A stretch of DNA of 5,024 bases, from assembly GCA_021792075.1 (NCBI GenBank), contig JAJYVK010000171.1, forward strand, positions 1-5,024. Reading direction: 5' to 3'. Below are positions 1 through 5,024 of the stretch, in pieces. The stretch comes from Actinomycetes bacterium (GTDB taxonomy: Bacteria > Actinomycetota > Acidimicrobiia > Acidimicrobiales > Acidimicrobiaceae). Position 1 is the stretch's first letter. Every line of letters begins with the position of its first letter. The translations under genes were made by a program, and so were the position numbers. A model generated the notes under the pieces. The model saw only the letters and a list, made by a program, of their open reading frames with translations, was not told where the DNA came from and made no database searches.

Positions 1-1
1 G

Positions 2-1642
2 AAGGTGCTGTTCCCGGAACTCTCGGTGAACGTATCTTTCGTCGAGCGCTTCAGGCGAGAGGCTCAAGCCGCCGCTAATCTCTCTCATCCAAATATTGTC
101 TCCGTGTTTGACTGGGGCGAGGCCGATAATACCTACTTCATCGTGATGGAGCTTGTAGAGGGCGTCACGCTTTCCTCTCTGATCACCGAGAGCGGCCGTC
201 TGGATCCGCAGAAGGCGGCATCGATCGCCGCTGATGTGGCCGCCTCGCTCGCGTTCGCACACAAGCATGGCGTGATCCACAGGGATGTCAAGCCGTCGAA
301 TGTTCTTTTAACTGAGGACGGTCAGGTCAAGGTGACCGACTTCGGCATCGCCCGCGCCGCTACTGCGGACGGAGACCTGACGCAAACTGGAGCGGTCATG
401 GGAACGGCTACCTACATTCCGCCGGAGCAGGCACAGGGTTTGGTTGTCGATGGCAGAAGCGATGTCTACTCCCTTGGAGTGGTCCTGTATGAGATGCTGG
501 TGGGACGGGTTCCATTTTCCGGAGACAGCCCGCTTGCCATTGCCTATAAGCACGTTCGCGAAGACGCTCCACGCCCCCGTTCTTTGGTGCCGGATATCCC
601 AGAGGCGCTGGAGGCGATCGTCTTGAAGGCAATGGCGAAAGATCCGGCGTCACGCTATCAGAGCGCCACTGAGATGAGAGACGATCTTCGAAGGTTCTTG
701 AACCATCAAGAGGTTCTGGCTCAATCGGGTTTTGATCCTGACGCGACCCAGGCGCTTCCCGTAGTGGACATCTCCCGGGGGGGCGGTTCCCCAACGCAGA
801 CGATGCGTACCTCTCCAATCTCATCTGTCGACCCACCCGGGCGTGGAACGAACTGGCTTCTGGTCGGGATACTTATACTGGTGCTGGTTATCGGCGCCCT
901 TCTTCTGGGGGCCAAGTACTTCTTGAATTCGAACCCAAGCAATACCGCAGCGCCGACCACGGTTCAGGTCCCCGCGGTGGTCGGGGAGAGCGAGACGAAT
1001 GCGACCGCTACTCTGACAAACCGGGGACTCAAGTATACGATTTCGCATGAGACCTCTAATGAGCAGTCCGGGACGGTGCTTTCGGAGAACCCGAGCGCCG
1101 GGACGACCGTTAACAGGGGAGCGTCAGTGGCGCTTGTTGTGAGTTCCAGCGTTCCACAGGTCTCGGTGCCAAATGTCGTCGGTCAGACGATAGCTTCGGC
1201 CGAATCGACGCTTTTAGCTGCCGGATTTCAGGTGTCCACCAACTACGTCAACAATCCCGCAAATGTGGGTACGGTGACGTCGGAAACGCCGGCTGCGTCC
1301 ACCCAGGCTCCGAAGGGATCGTCGGTGACACTGGATGTCTCCAATGGCCCTTCTCAAATAACGGTACCGAACGTCGTTGGACAACCGGTGGCTCAGGCCG
1401 CGAACACGCTCGGATCGCACAATCTGACACTGGGCAATGTCACATATGCGTCATCTCCGACCATCGCAAATGGGGATGTCATATCTACCAACCCGGCGGC
1501 CGGGACGAGCGTAGCTCCTAATACATCGGTCGACGTCGTGGTGTCACAAGGTCCAAGTTCGACGACGACTACCACCGCTGTCCCGCCAAGCTCTACTACG
1601 ACAACCTTTCCGTCGACTACTACCACGACGGTCGCGGGTTAG
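2..1642 (+). CDS. pknB: PknB-type transmembrane Ser/Thr protein kinase with three PASTA domains (5' partial)
   Basis: Receptor-type Hanks kinase that phosphorylates cell-division and wall-synthesis proteins and senses muropeptides through extracellular PASTA repeats. The frame is open to the left edge: codon 2-4 is Lys, fitting the ATP-binding VAxK lysine, so the glycine loop and true start (about 40 codons) are outside. The GTG at 5 is therefore an internal Val and is counted as residue 1 here. Visible parts are the alpha-C Glu19 in RFRREAQ, HPNIV 28-32, catalytic HRDVKPSN 92-99 (Asp94), DFG 112-114, activation-loop TQT 126-128 (aligning with the autophosphorylated Thr pair of mycobacterial PknB), GTATYIPPEQ 133-142 and RSDVYSLG 151-158. 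A juxtamembrane linker (about 232-282) leads to one membrane helix (about 284-303), PASTA repeats (about 319-381, 385-448, 452-516) and a Ser/Thr-rich tail (518-545). Mycobacterial PknB has four PASTA repeats, so this one is shorter. The family is certain; the symbol rests on domain order and the trpG/crgA neighbours. Confidence 0.95.
   Translation, partial: KVLFPELSVNVSFVERFRREAQAAANLSHPNIVSVFDWGEADNTYFIVMELVEGVTLSSLITESGRLDPQKAASIAADVAASLAFAHKHGVIHRDVKPSNVLLTEDGQVKVTDFGIARAATADGDLTQTGAVMGTATYIPPEQAQGLVVDGRSDVYSLGVVLYEMLVGRVPFSGDSPLAIAYKHVREDAPRPRSLVPDIPEALEAIVLKAMAKDPASRYQSATEMRDDLRRFLNHQEVLAQSGFDPDATQALPVVDISRGGGSPTQTMRTSPISSVDPPGRGTNWLLVGILILVLVIGALLLGAKYFLNSNPSNTAAPTTVQVPAVVGESETNATATLTNRGLKYTISHETSNEQSGTVLSENPSAGTTVNRGASVALVVSSSVPQVSVPNVVGQTIASAESTLLAAGFQVSTNYVNNPANVGTVTSETPAASTQAPKGSSVTLDVSNGPSQITVPNVVGQPVAQAANTLGSHNLTLGNVTYASSPTIANGDVISTNPAAGTSVAPNTSVDVVVSQGPSSTTTTTAVPPSSTTTTFPSTTTTTVAG
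854..913 (+). other. Single transmembrane helix of the PASTA kinase
   Basis: This stretch encodes about 20 hydrophobic residues (from NWLLVGILILVL to LLLGA), preceded by a polar linker ending PPGRGTN and followed by KYFLNSNPSN. Arg on the kinase side and an Asn/Ser/Thr-rich outer side fit a cytoplasmic kinase and an extracellular PASTA region, the topology known for PknB. Confidence 0.9.
959..1552 (+). repeat. Three tandem PASTA domain repeats (protein-level)
   Basis: Three units of about 65 codons each open with a variant of VPxVVG (VPAVVG, VPNVVGQ, VPNVVGQ) and carry the late P-A-(A/S)-G-T-x-V or P-A-A-S-T turn typical of PASTA modules. The units are diverged at the nucleotide level, so this is an old domain array, not a recent duplication. 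PASTA domains of PknB-like kinases bind peptidoglycan fragments; nothing in the window shows which ligand is preferred here. Confidence 0.88.
1556..1639 (+). other. Thr/Ser/Pro-rich C-terminal tail of the PASTA kinase
   Basis: After the last PASTA repeat, 28 residues consist mostly of three Thr runs (five, four and five Thr) separated by Pro and Ser. All four Thr codons occur in mixed order, so the run looks maintained at the protein level, not produced by slippage of one repeated triplet. Such tails in extracellular actinobacterial proteins are often flexible and can be O-glycosylated; glycosylation here is only a possibility. Confidence 0.75.
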
Positions 1643-2274
1643 CGACTGAGAATGCCCCTTGCCCTGGTCTGCCGGGCCATATCGAGAAAGTTCCTGATTA
1701 TGGTCTTGCCGGAGTCGGTGTAGATGGATTCCGGATGAAACTGTACCCCCTCGACCGGTAGGCTTACGTGGCGAAGCCCCATTATAAGGCCGTCTTCACT
1801 GGTTGCAGAGACGATAAGCTCCGGTGAAAGGCTCTCCTGATCCACTATGAGGGAGTGGTATCTTGTGGCTCTGAATGGACTTGTCAGACCACTGAATACG
1901 CCCTTGCCGTCGTGGCTGATCATCGAGGTCTTCCCATGCATCAAATATGGGGCCCTCACGATCTTTGAGCCAAAAACCTCGCCGATCGCCTGATGTCCAA
2001 GGCATACGCCGAAAACCAATATCCCCATCTCCGCTGCGACGCGAACTAGTTCATTGGTTATGCCAGCCTGGCTGGGAATTCCCGGTCCCGGGGAGATGAG
2101 AATGCCGTCGGGCTGGAGTTCAAGCACCTCTTGAATCGTGACCTTATTGTTTCGGTAGACCATCGGTACAGCCCCCGCTTCTCCGAGGTATTGAACGAGG
2201 TTGTACACGAAGGAGTCGTAATTGTCCACTACGACAATTTTTTGAGCTTCGATGTTTCTTTGCACGTTTTCCAA
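1639..2274 (-). CDS. trpG: Anthranilate / aminodeoxychorismate synthase glutamine amidotransferase subunit (component II)
   Basis: Class I glutamine amidotransferase that releases ammonia from glutamine for the chorismate-using partner subunit (TrpE or PabB), in tryptophan or folate synthesis. In the 211-aa reading it opens with IVVVDNYDSFVYNLVQYL (13-30), then SPGPG (61-65), the nucleophile elbow GVCLGHQ (89-95, Cys91), MHGKTS (112-117), YHSLIV (139-144) and FHPES (179-183, His180 and Glu182). The catalytic triad is complete and the length is normal. The most upstream start is TTG at 2274; GTG at 2265, preceded by TTGGAAAAC, is an equally good choice, and neither has a strong Shine-Dalgarno. 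It converges on the kinase with a 4-nt overlap and diverges from crgA. In mycobacteria trpG lies beside pknB in the same relative orientation. TrpG and PabA cannot be separated by sequence, and one subunit may serve both pathways. No TrpE/PabB partner is in the window. Confidence 0.95.
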   Translation of the reverse strand: MENVQRNIEAQKIVVVDNYDSFVYNLVQYLGEAGAVPMVYRNNKVTIQEVLELQPDGILISPGPGIPSQAGITNELVRVAAEMGILVFGVCLGHQAIGEVFGSKIVRAPYLMHGKTSMISHDGKGVFSGLTSPFRATRYHSLIVDQESLSPELIVSATSEDGLIMGLRHVSLPVEGVQFHPESIYTDSGKTIIRNFLDMARQTRARGILSR

Positions 2275-2297
2275 TTTTCGAACGGATTTGACAAGGC

Positions 2298-2326
2298 CTA
2301 ACTCATTTGCGGCTGTGCTCTACTAT
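2298..2326 (+). promoter_or_regulatory. Possible crgA promoter, -10 TACTAT
   Basis: TACTAT at 2321-2326 keeps the most important -10 bases (TA at the front, T at the end). The hexamer 17 nt upstream, CTAACT at 2298-2303, is a poor -35. A perfect TTGACA at 2288-2293 is too far away (27 nt) to pair with it. The predicted transcript would begin at about 2333, only a few bases before the GTG at 2337, implying nearly leaderless translation, which is common in Actinobacteria. The same 10-mer, CTCTACTATC, precedes the thiolase. Confidence 0.3.
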
Positions 2327-2336
2327 CCTAGCCAGT

Positions 2337-2621
2337 GTGACTCAATGGCCAAAGATATTATCCAGATCTGCAAAGCAGGAAAAGTCGCATAAGGCTGAGA
2401 AGAAGAGCGGCGGCAGATATACGCCAAAGTCGGAGCGACCCAAGTCATATCATTCGCCAAGATGGCTGCTGGTTCTCATGATGAGCTTTCTGGCACTTGG
2501 AGTCCTGGTGATCATCGTCAACTATTTGACGATCCTTCCCGGTGGCGCTTCGAACTGGTATCTGCTTGCCGGACTTGTTCTTTTAGCCGTTGGTTTCTGG
2601 TTGGCCACGAAATACCAGTGA
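2337..2621 (+). CDS. crgA: Cell division protein CrgA
   Basis: Small actinobacterial membrane protein of the divisome; in mycobacteria it bridges FtsZ and septal FtsI/FtsQ and the Wag31 machinery, and in Streptomyces it affects septation. With the GTG start chosen here it has 94 residues, close to the roughly 90 usual for the family: a Lys/Arg-rich cytoplasmic N-terminus with GRYTP (26-30), then SPRW (40-43), a first membrane helix (about 43-64), a short outer loop with LPGGASNW, a second helix (about 74-91) and a short charged end TKYQ. The YTP element and the Trp before each helix are typical of CrgA. A TTG at 2307 would give 104 residues, with a weak AAGG at 2293-2296. GTG at 2337 is preferred for length and because a possible -10 element (2321-2326) lies between the two. 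It is divergent from trpG and ends 7 nt from the convergent thiolase stop. The mycobacterial gene order trpG-Rv0012-crgA lacks its middle gene here. Confidence 0.88.
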   Translation: MTQWPKILSRSAKQEKSHKAEKKSGGRYTPKSERPKSYHSPRWLLVLMMSFLALGVLVIIVNYLTILPGGASNWYLLAGLVLLAVGFWLATKYQ

Positions 2622-2628
2622 AAGCGGT

Positions 2629-3804
2629 TCAAAGCCTTTCGATTATCGTAGCGTTGGCGAGTCCGCCTCCCTCGCACATGGTCTGAAGACCGAGACGTCC
2701 GCCGGATCTCTCTAGTTCATTCACCAAAGTCGCCAACAGGCGCGTCCCCGATGCGCCGAGAGGATGACCCAGTGAGATGGCTCCACCGTTTACATTGACT
2801 CTGTTCATATCGGGCTTGAGCTCTCTTTCCCATGCCAAGACCACCGAGGCGAATGCCTCGTTTATCTCGATCACGTCGATGTCTTCGATCGAGAAGTTGT
2901 TTCTTGCCAGGATCTTCTGAGTGGCTGGAATAGGACCGGTGAGCATGGTTATCGGGTCGACTCCTGCTAGTGAAAAAGCTACGAATCTGGCCCGCGGTCT
3001 GAGATTCAGCTTGCTGGCCATCGATTCCGACATGATCAAAGCGGCCGACGCGCCATCTGTGATCTGCGAAGAGTTGCCGGCCGTGACCTTGCCGTTCTCT
3101 TTGAACGCAGGTTTCAGGCTTGAAAGTTTCTCAATTGAAGTGTCAGCCCGTATGCCCTCGTCGTAATCGAAGACCTCGTCATTCTCTATTCCTTGTGGGT
3201 TTTTTACTCTAATGGGAATGATCTCGTTGTCGAAGCGGCGCTCGTCCTTGGCCCTTTGCGCCCTTTGGTGGCTCTGAAAGGAGTAGTTATCCAACTCCTC
3301 TCTCGTAAGATGCCAGATGTCGGCGATCATCTCGGCGCTGATTCCCTGTGGGACTATGCCTCCCTTGTCCCAGTACCGTTTGGTCATCAAAGGGCCGAAC
3401 GGAACGCCGGGGCCGCTCGACATGTTCACTCCAAGAGGAACCCGAGTCATGCATTCAATGCCGGCGGCGATTACGATATCGTGGGAACCGGCCATTATCG
3501 CCTGGGCGGCAAAGGTTGCCGCCTGCTGTGAGGATCCGCACTGGCGATCGATGGTAGTGCCGCAGACCGACTCAGGAAAGCCAGCCGCTAACACGGCATT
3601 TCTCCCGACATTGACCGCCTGCTCGCCGACCTGGGTGACGCAGCCCATTATGACATCCTCGATCAAAGCCGGGTCGAGATCGTTCCTCTGCACCAACGCC
3701 TTCAAAGGTTCGCTCGCCAGATCCACCGCGTGCCATCCAGAGAGTTTCCCACCTCTTTTGCCGCCGGGTGTTCTGACGACATCGATGATTACCGCCTGCT
3801 CCAT
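2629..3804 (-). CDS. Thiolase (acetyl-CoA C-acyltransferase, FadA5-like)
   Basis: Soluble thiolase that cleaves a 3-ketoacyl-CoA with CoA, or runs the reverse condensation of acetyl-CoA. The chosen ATG at 3804 gives 391 residues, the standard length, opening MEQAVIIDVVRTPGGKRGG. The catalytic set is complete: nucleophile Cys89 in DRQCGSSQQA, NEAF 315-318 (Asn315), His347 in NGGAISLGHPLGASG and Cys377 in TMCEGGG. The stretch VIEINEAFASVVLAWERELKPDMNRVNVNGG closely resembles what I recall of mycobacterial FadA5, the steroid side-chain thiolase, so degradative beta-oxidation of a bulky or branched acyl-CoA is possible; substrate cannot be read from sequence. A GTG at 3846 would add 14 residues without family support, and AGGGA at 3812-3816 sits 7 nt before the ATG. 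The gene lies 103 nt downstream of the adenine deaminase homologue on the same strand, so it may be co-transcribed or use its own promoter. Confidence 0.93.
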   Translation of the reverse strand: MEQAVIIDVVRTPGGKRGGKLSGWHAVDLASEPLKALVQRNDLDPALIEDVIMGCVTQVGEQAVNVGRNAVLAAGFPESVCGTTIDRQCGSSQQAATFAAQAIMAGSHDIVIAAGIECMTRVPLGVNMSSGPGVPFGPLMTKRYWDKGGIVPQGISAEMIADIWHLTREELDNYSFQSHQRAQRAKDERRFDNEIIPIRVKNPQGIENDEVFDYDEGIRADTSIEKLSSLKPAFKENGKVTAGNSSQITDGASAALIMSESMASKLNLRPRARFVAFSLAGVDPITMLTGPIPATQKILARNNFSIEDIDVIEINEAFASVVLAWERELKPDMNRVNVNGGAISLGHPLGASGTRLLATLVNELERSGGRLGLQTMCEGGGLANATIIERL

Positions 3805-3811
3805 TTGTCTT

Positions 3812-3816
3812 TCCCT
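3812..3816 (-). promoter_or_regulatory. Ribosome binding site of the thiolase
   Basis: AGGGA on the minus strand, 7 nt upstream of the ATG at 3804. It supports the 391-residue start over the GTG at 3846. It would be lost from the transcript if the promoter predicted at 3818-3846 were used, so the two calls compete. Confidence 0.45.
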
Positions 3817-3817
3817 G

Positions 3818-3846
3818 ATAGTAGAGACGTGCAGCTTCGACGTCAC
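3818..3846 (-). promoter_or_regulatory. Possible thiolase promoter, GTGACG-N17-TACTAT
   Basis: On the minus strand, GTGACG (3846-3841) matches the -35 consensus at four of six bases and TACTAT (3823-3818) matches the -10 at four of six, including TA and the final T; the spacer is exactly 17 nt. Transcription would start near 3811, leaving a leader of about 7 nt before the ATG at 3804. The upstream GTG at 3846 would lie inside the -35 and could not be a start. Confidence 0.4.
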
Positions 3847-3907
3847 TTGGCCACCATTGAGGCTATCACAGCCGATTTCGATTGGAAAAGGTGAGCTATT
3901 GCGAGCT

Positions 3908-5023
3908 TCAGTTGGACTGCAGCGGATCAGCTTTGATCAAGTTGACGACGTTGATCGAGCCAAGACTCGTTATCCGCAACTCCGGCATAACCGCAAGACA
4001 GAGAAGGTCGAGGTACCTGAAGGAGTCACTGAGAGGAGTGCCAAGGCTCTGCGCCGCATGGTTAACGGCTTGGAGTTCCTCTCGCAGCTCCGGAGCGCCA
4101 AGAGTTGAGATGATGCCTCCAATCGGCAGGCTGACGGAGGCTAGCACCTCTTTGTTCTTGACCACCACCTGCCCTCCGCCCATCTGGATCAAAGAGGCAA
4201 CAGCATGCGCCATATCGTCGATGCCGTTGGCTGAGTTCGAGCCAACCACTATGAGGCTATGGGGGCCTCTGGCCACTGTGGAGGCAATGGCGCCTTCCTT
4301 TAGGCCGATTCCCTCTACGAGCCCTATGCCGACGTCTTTGCCAAGGTTCTTGCGTCCAAGGATCGCCAACCTGTTAATCGAGCTATCGTCGGCACGGAAC
4401 TCCTTCTCAAACTCTCTGACGCTTGAGCCTCTCTGGCTGATTGAAATTATCTTCACCACCTGTCCCCGTGGCTGAGGTAGGGAGAAGCTCTCCGGACCGA
4501 TCTTGGTGAGGTCGATCTGGATGGTCTCTTGCATCCAAGGAGGTGGAGAGGTCTTCGGCACCGTAAAAACCATCGTCCTGCCAGAGCGGGCGACCAGAGT
4601 CCCTTTTTGAAAAACCATCGTTGGTTTGAACTCCGTCAGATTTGGAAGGATCACGAGGTCTGCCTGGTACCCGGGGCTCAAATAGCCAAGACGGCTGAAA
4701 CCGTGGAACTCTGCCGGATTTGTGGAAGCCATGATCAGCGCATCTTCGGGAGAGAGGCCGGCTGCGACGGCGATCCTCAGGCACTCATCTATATGACCGC
4801 TGGTGAAGATATCTTCGAGTTCTCTTTCGTCGGTGCTGAATGCCAGGTTTCTGATTCCAAAGGCCTTCGCCACCGGAAGGATCTCTGTAAGGTTATGCCG
4901 GGTGCTTCCACTTCTGAGGAAGACCCACATTCCCTTTCGGCGCTTCTCCATCGCCTCTTCATATGTGAGGCACGCAACATCGGATTCAACCCCCGCACTC
5001 AGATAGGCGTCAAGCTGAGAGCC
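3908..5023 (-). CDS. Adenine deaminase family protein, non-canonical motifs (5' partial)
   Basis: Homologue of adenine deaminase (Ade/AdeC), which hydrolyses adenine to hypoxanthine and ammonia in purine salvage. The frame stays open past the ATG at 4951 to the right edge; the added 24 codons (LDAYLSAGV...EEA) fit the family, so that ATG is internal and the N-terminal barrel with the HxH metal motif is missing. In the 371 visible residues: the end of the amidohydrolase barrel (about 1-125, with MEKRRKGMWV 25-34, STDERELED 63-71, GHIDECLR 76-83, NPAEFHGF 102-109, LGYLSPGYQADLVIL 112-126), then the Ade C-terminal domain (about 190-365, with GLKEGAIASTVA 240-251, GGGQVVV 282-288 and LPIGGIIST 299-307). 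Typical family motifs are changed: SDHE is SDVA (14-17), TDD is TDE (64-66), HDSHN is RGPHS (252-256). The frame is intact over its whole length, so decay is not evident. Activity on adenine is uncertain. Confidence 0.88.
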   Translation of the reverse strand, partial: GSQLDAYLSAGVESDVACLTYEEAMEKRRKGMWVFLRSGSTRHNLTEILPVAKAFGIRNLAFSTDERELEDIFTSGHIDECLRIAVAAGLSPEDALIMASTNPAEFHGFSRLGYLSPGYQADLVILPNLTEFKPTMVFQKGTLVARSGRTMVFTVPKTSPPPWMQETIQIDLTKIGPESFSLPQPRGQVVKIISISQRGSSVREFEKEFRADDSSINRLAILGRKNLGKDVGIGLVEGIGLKEGAIASTVARGPHSLIVVGSNSANGIDDMAHAVASLIQMGGGQVVVKNKEVLASVSLPIGGIISTLGAPELREELQAVNHAAQSLGTPLSDSFRYLDLLCLAVMPELRITSLGSINVVNLIKADPLQSN

Positions 5024-5024
5024 G

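Noticed and set aside
5..7. GTG as the true start of the kinase
   Set aside because: Starting here would remove the glycine loop and ATP-binding lysine; the Lys codon at 2-4 in the same frame shows the gene begins to the left of the window.
408..836. Minus-strand open frame (142 codons) opposite the kinase domain
   Set aside because: It is Arg/Pro-rich with no domain and overlaps the kinase motifs; a shadow frame.
2288..2293. Perfect TTGACA as the crgA -35 element
   Set aside because: No acceptable -10 lies 16-18 nt downstream, and the TACTAT at 2321 is 27 nt away, so it cannot be paired convincingly.
2620..2640. Possible bidirectional terminator hairpin GAAAG...CTTTC between crgA and the thiolase
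   Set aside because: The stem is only about five or six weak pairs, the loop is long and there is no T tract on either strand.
2462..2686. + strand open frame overlapping crgA in another frame
   Set aside because: crgA has clear membrane helices and family motifs; this frame has none and runs into the thiolase 3' end.
3861..3873. Small inverted repeat GGCT-ATCAC-AGCC between the deaminase homologue and the thiolase
   Set aside because: Four-base arms with no T tract; too weak for a terminator or an operator call.
3317..4108. Long + strand open frame (263 codons) across the thiolase 5' half, the gap and the 3' end of the deaminase homologue
   Set aside because: It is antisense to two well-supported genes, has no recognisable domain, and its composition is what a complementary frame of GC-richer coding DNA gives.
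3882..4475. + strand open frame (197 codons) antisense to the adenine deaminase homologue
   Set aside because: No family resemblance; entirely explained as the shadow of the real minus-strand gene.
4949..4951. ATG as the true start of the adenine deaminase homologue
   Set aside because: The 24 codons upstream to the window edge are open and match conserved family sequence, so the gene continues off the right edge.

Overview
The window looks like a chromosomal piece of an actinobacterium with moderate GC. Sampled coding lines are about 57% G+C, and the trpG-crgA gap is clearly AT-richer. Two things support Actinobacteria: a PknB-type receptor kinase with PASTA repeats, and CrgA, a small divisome protein restricted to that phylum. 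In mycobacteria pknB, trpG and crgA sit close together in the same region near oriC. The moderate GC, the Thr-rich kinase tail and the GTG/TTG starts make an Acidimicrobiia-like lineage a reasonable guess, but this is inference only.

Layout, left to right. (1) Positions 1-1642, + strand: a serine/threonine kinase whose first ~40 codons lie off the left edge; it has a kinase domain, one membrane helix, three PASTA repeats and a Ser/Thr tail. (2) 1639-2274, - strand: the glutamine amidotransferase subunit TrpG/PabA, convergent with the kinase and overlapping it by 4 nt at the stop codons. (3) 2307 or 2337-2621, + strand: crgA, divergent from trpG and ending 7 nt before the convergent thiolase. 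(4) 2629-3804, - strand: a FadA5-like thiolase with a complete catalytic set. (5) 3908 to the right edge, - strand: the C-terminal two thirds of an adenine deaminase family protein, lying 103 nt upstream of the thiolase on the same strand.

The left half is a growth and division module: PknB senses cell-wall fragments through PASTA domains, CrgA helps assemble the septal machinery, and trpG is a metabolic passenger kept in the neighbourhood. The right half is metabolic: acyl-CoA thiolysis or condensation, and a purine-deaminase homologue. There are no RNA genes, mobile elements, CRISPR arrays or long repeats.

The most unusual observation is in the adenine deaminase homologue. Several signature positions of the family are replaced, including the His of the SDHE motif and most of the HDSHN motif, while the fold and reading frame look intact. 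It may be a non-canonical or repurposed member. A second observation is an exact 10-mer, CTCTACTATC, in front of both crgA and the thiolase, which looks like a shared -10 region and bears on the start codon of each gene.
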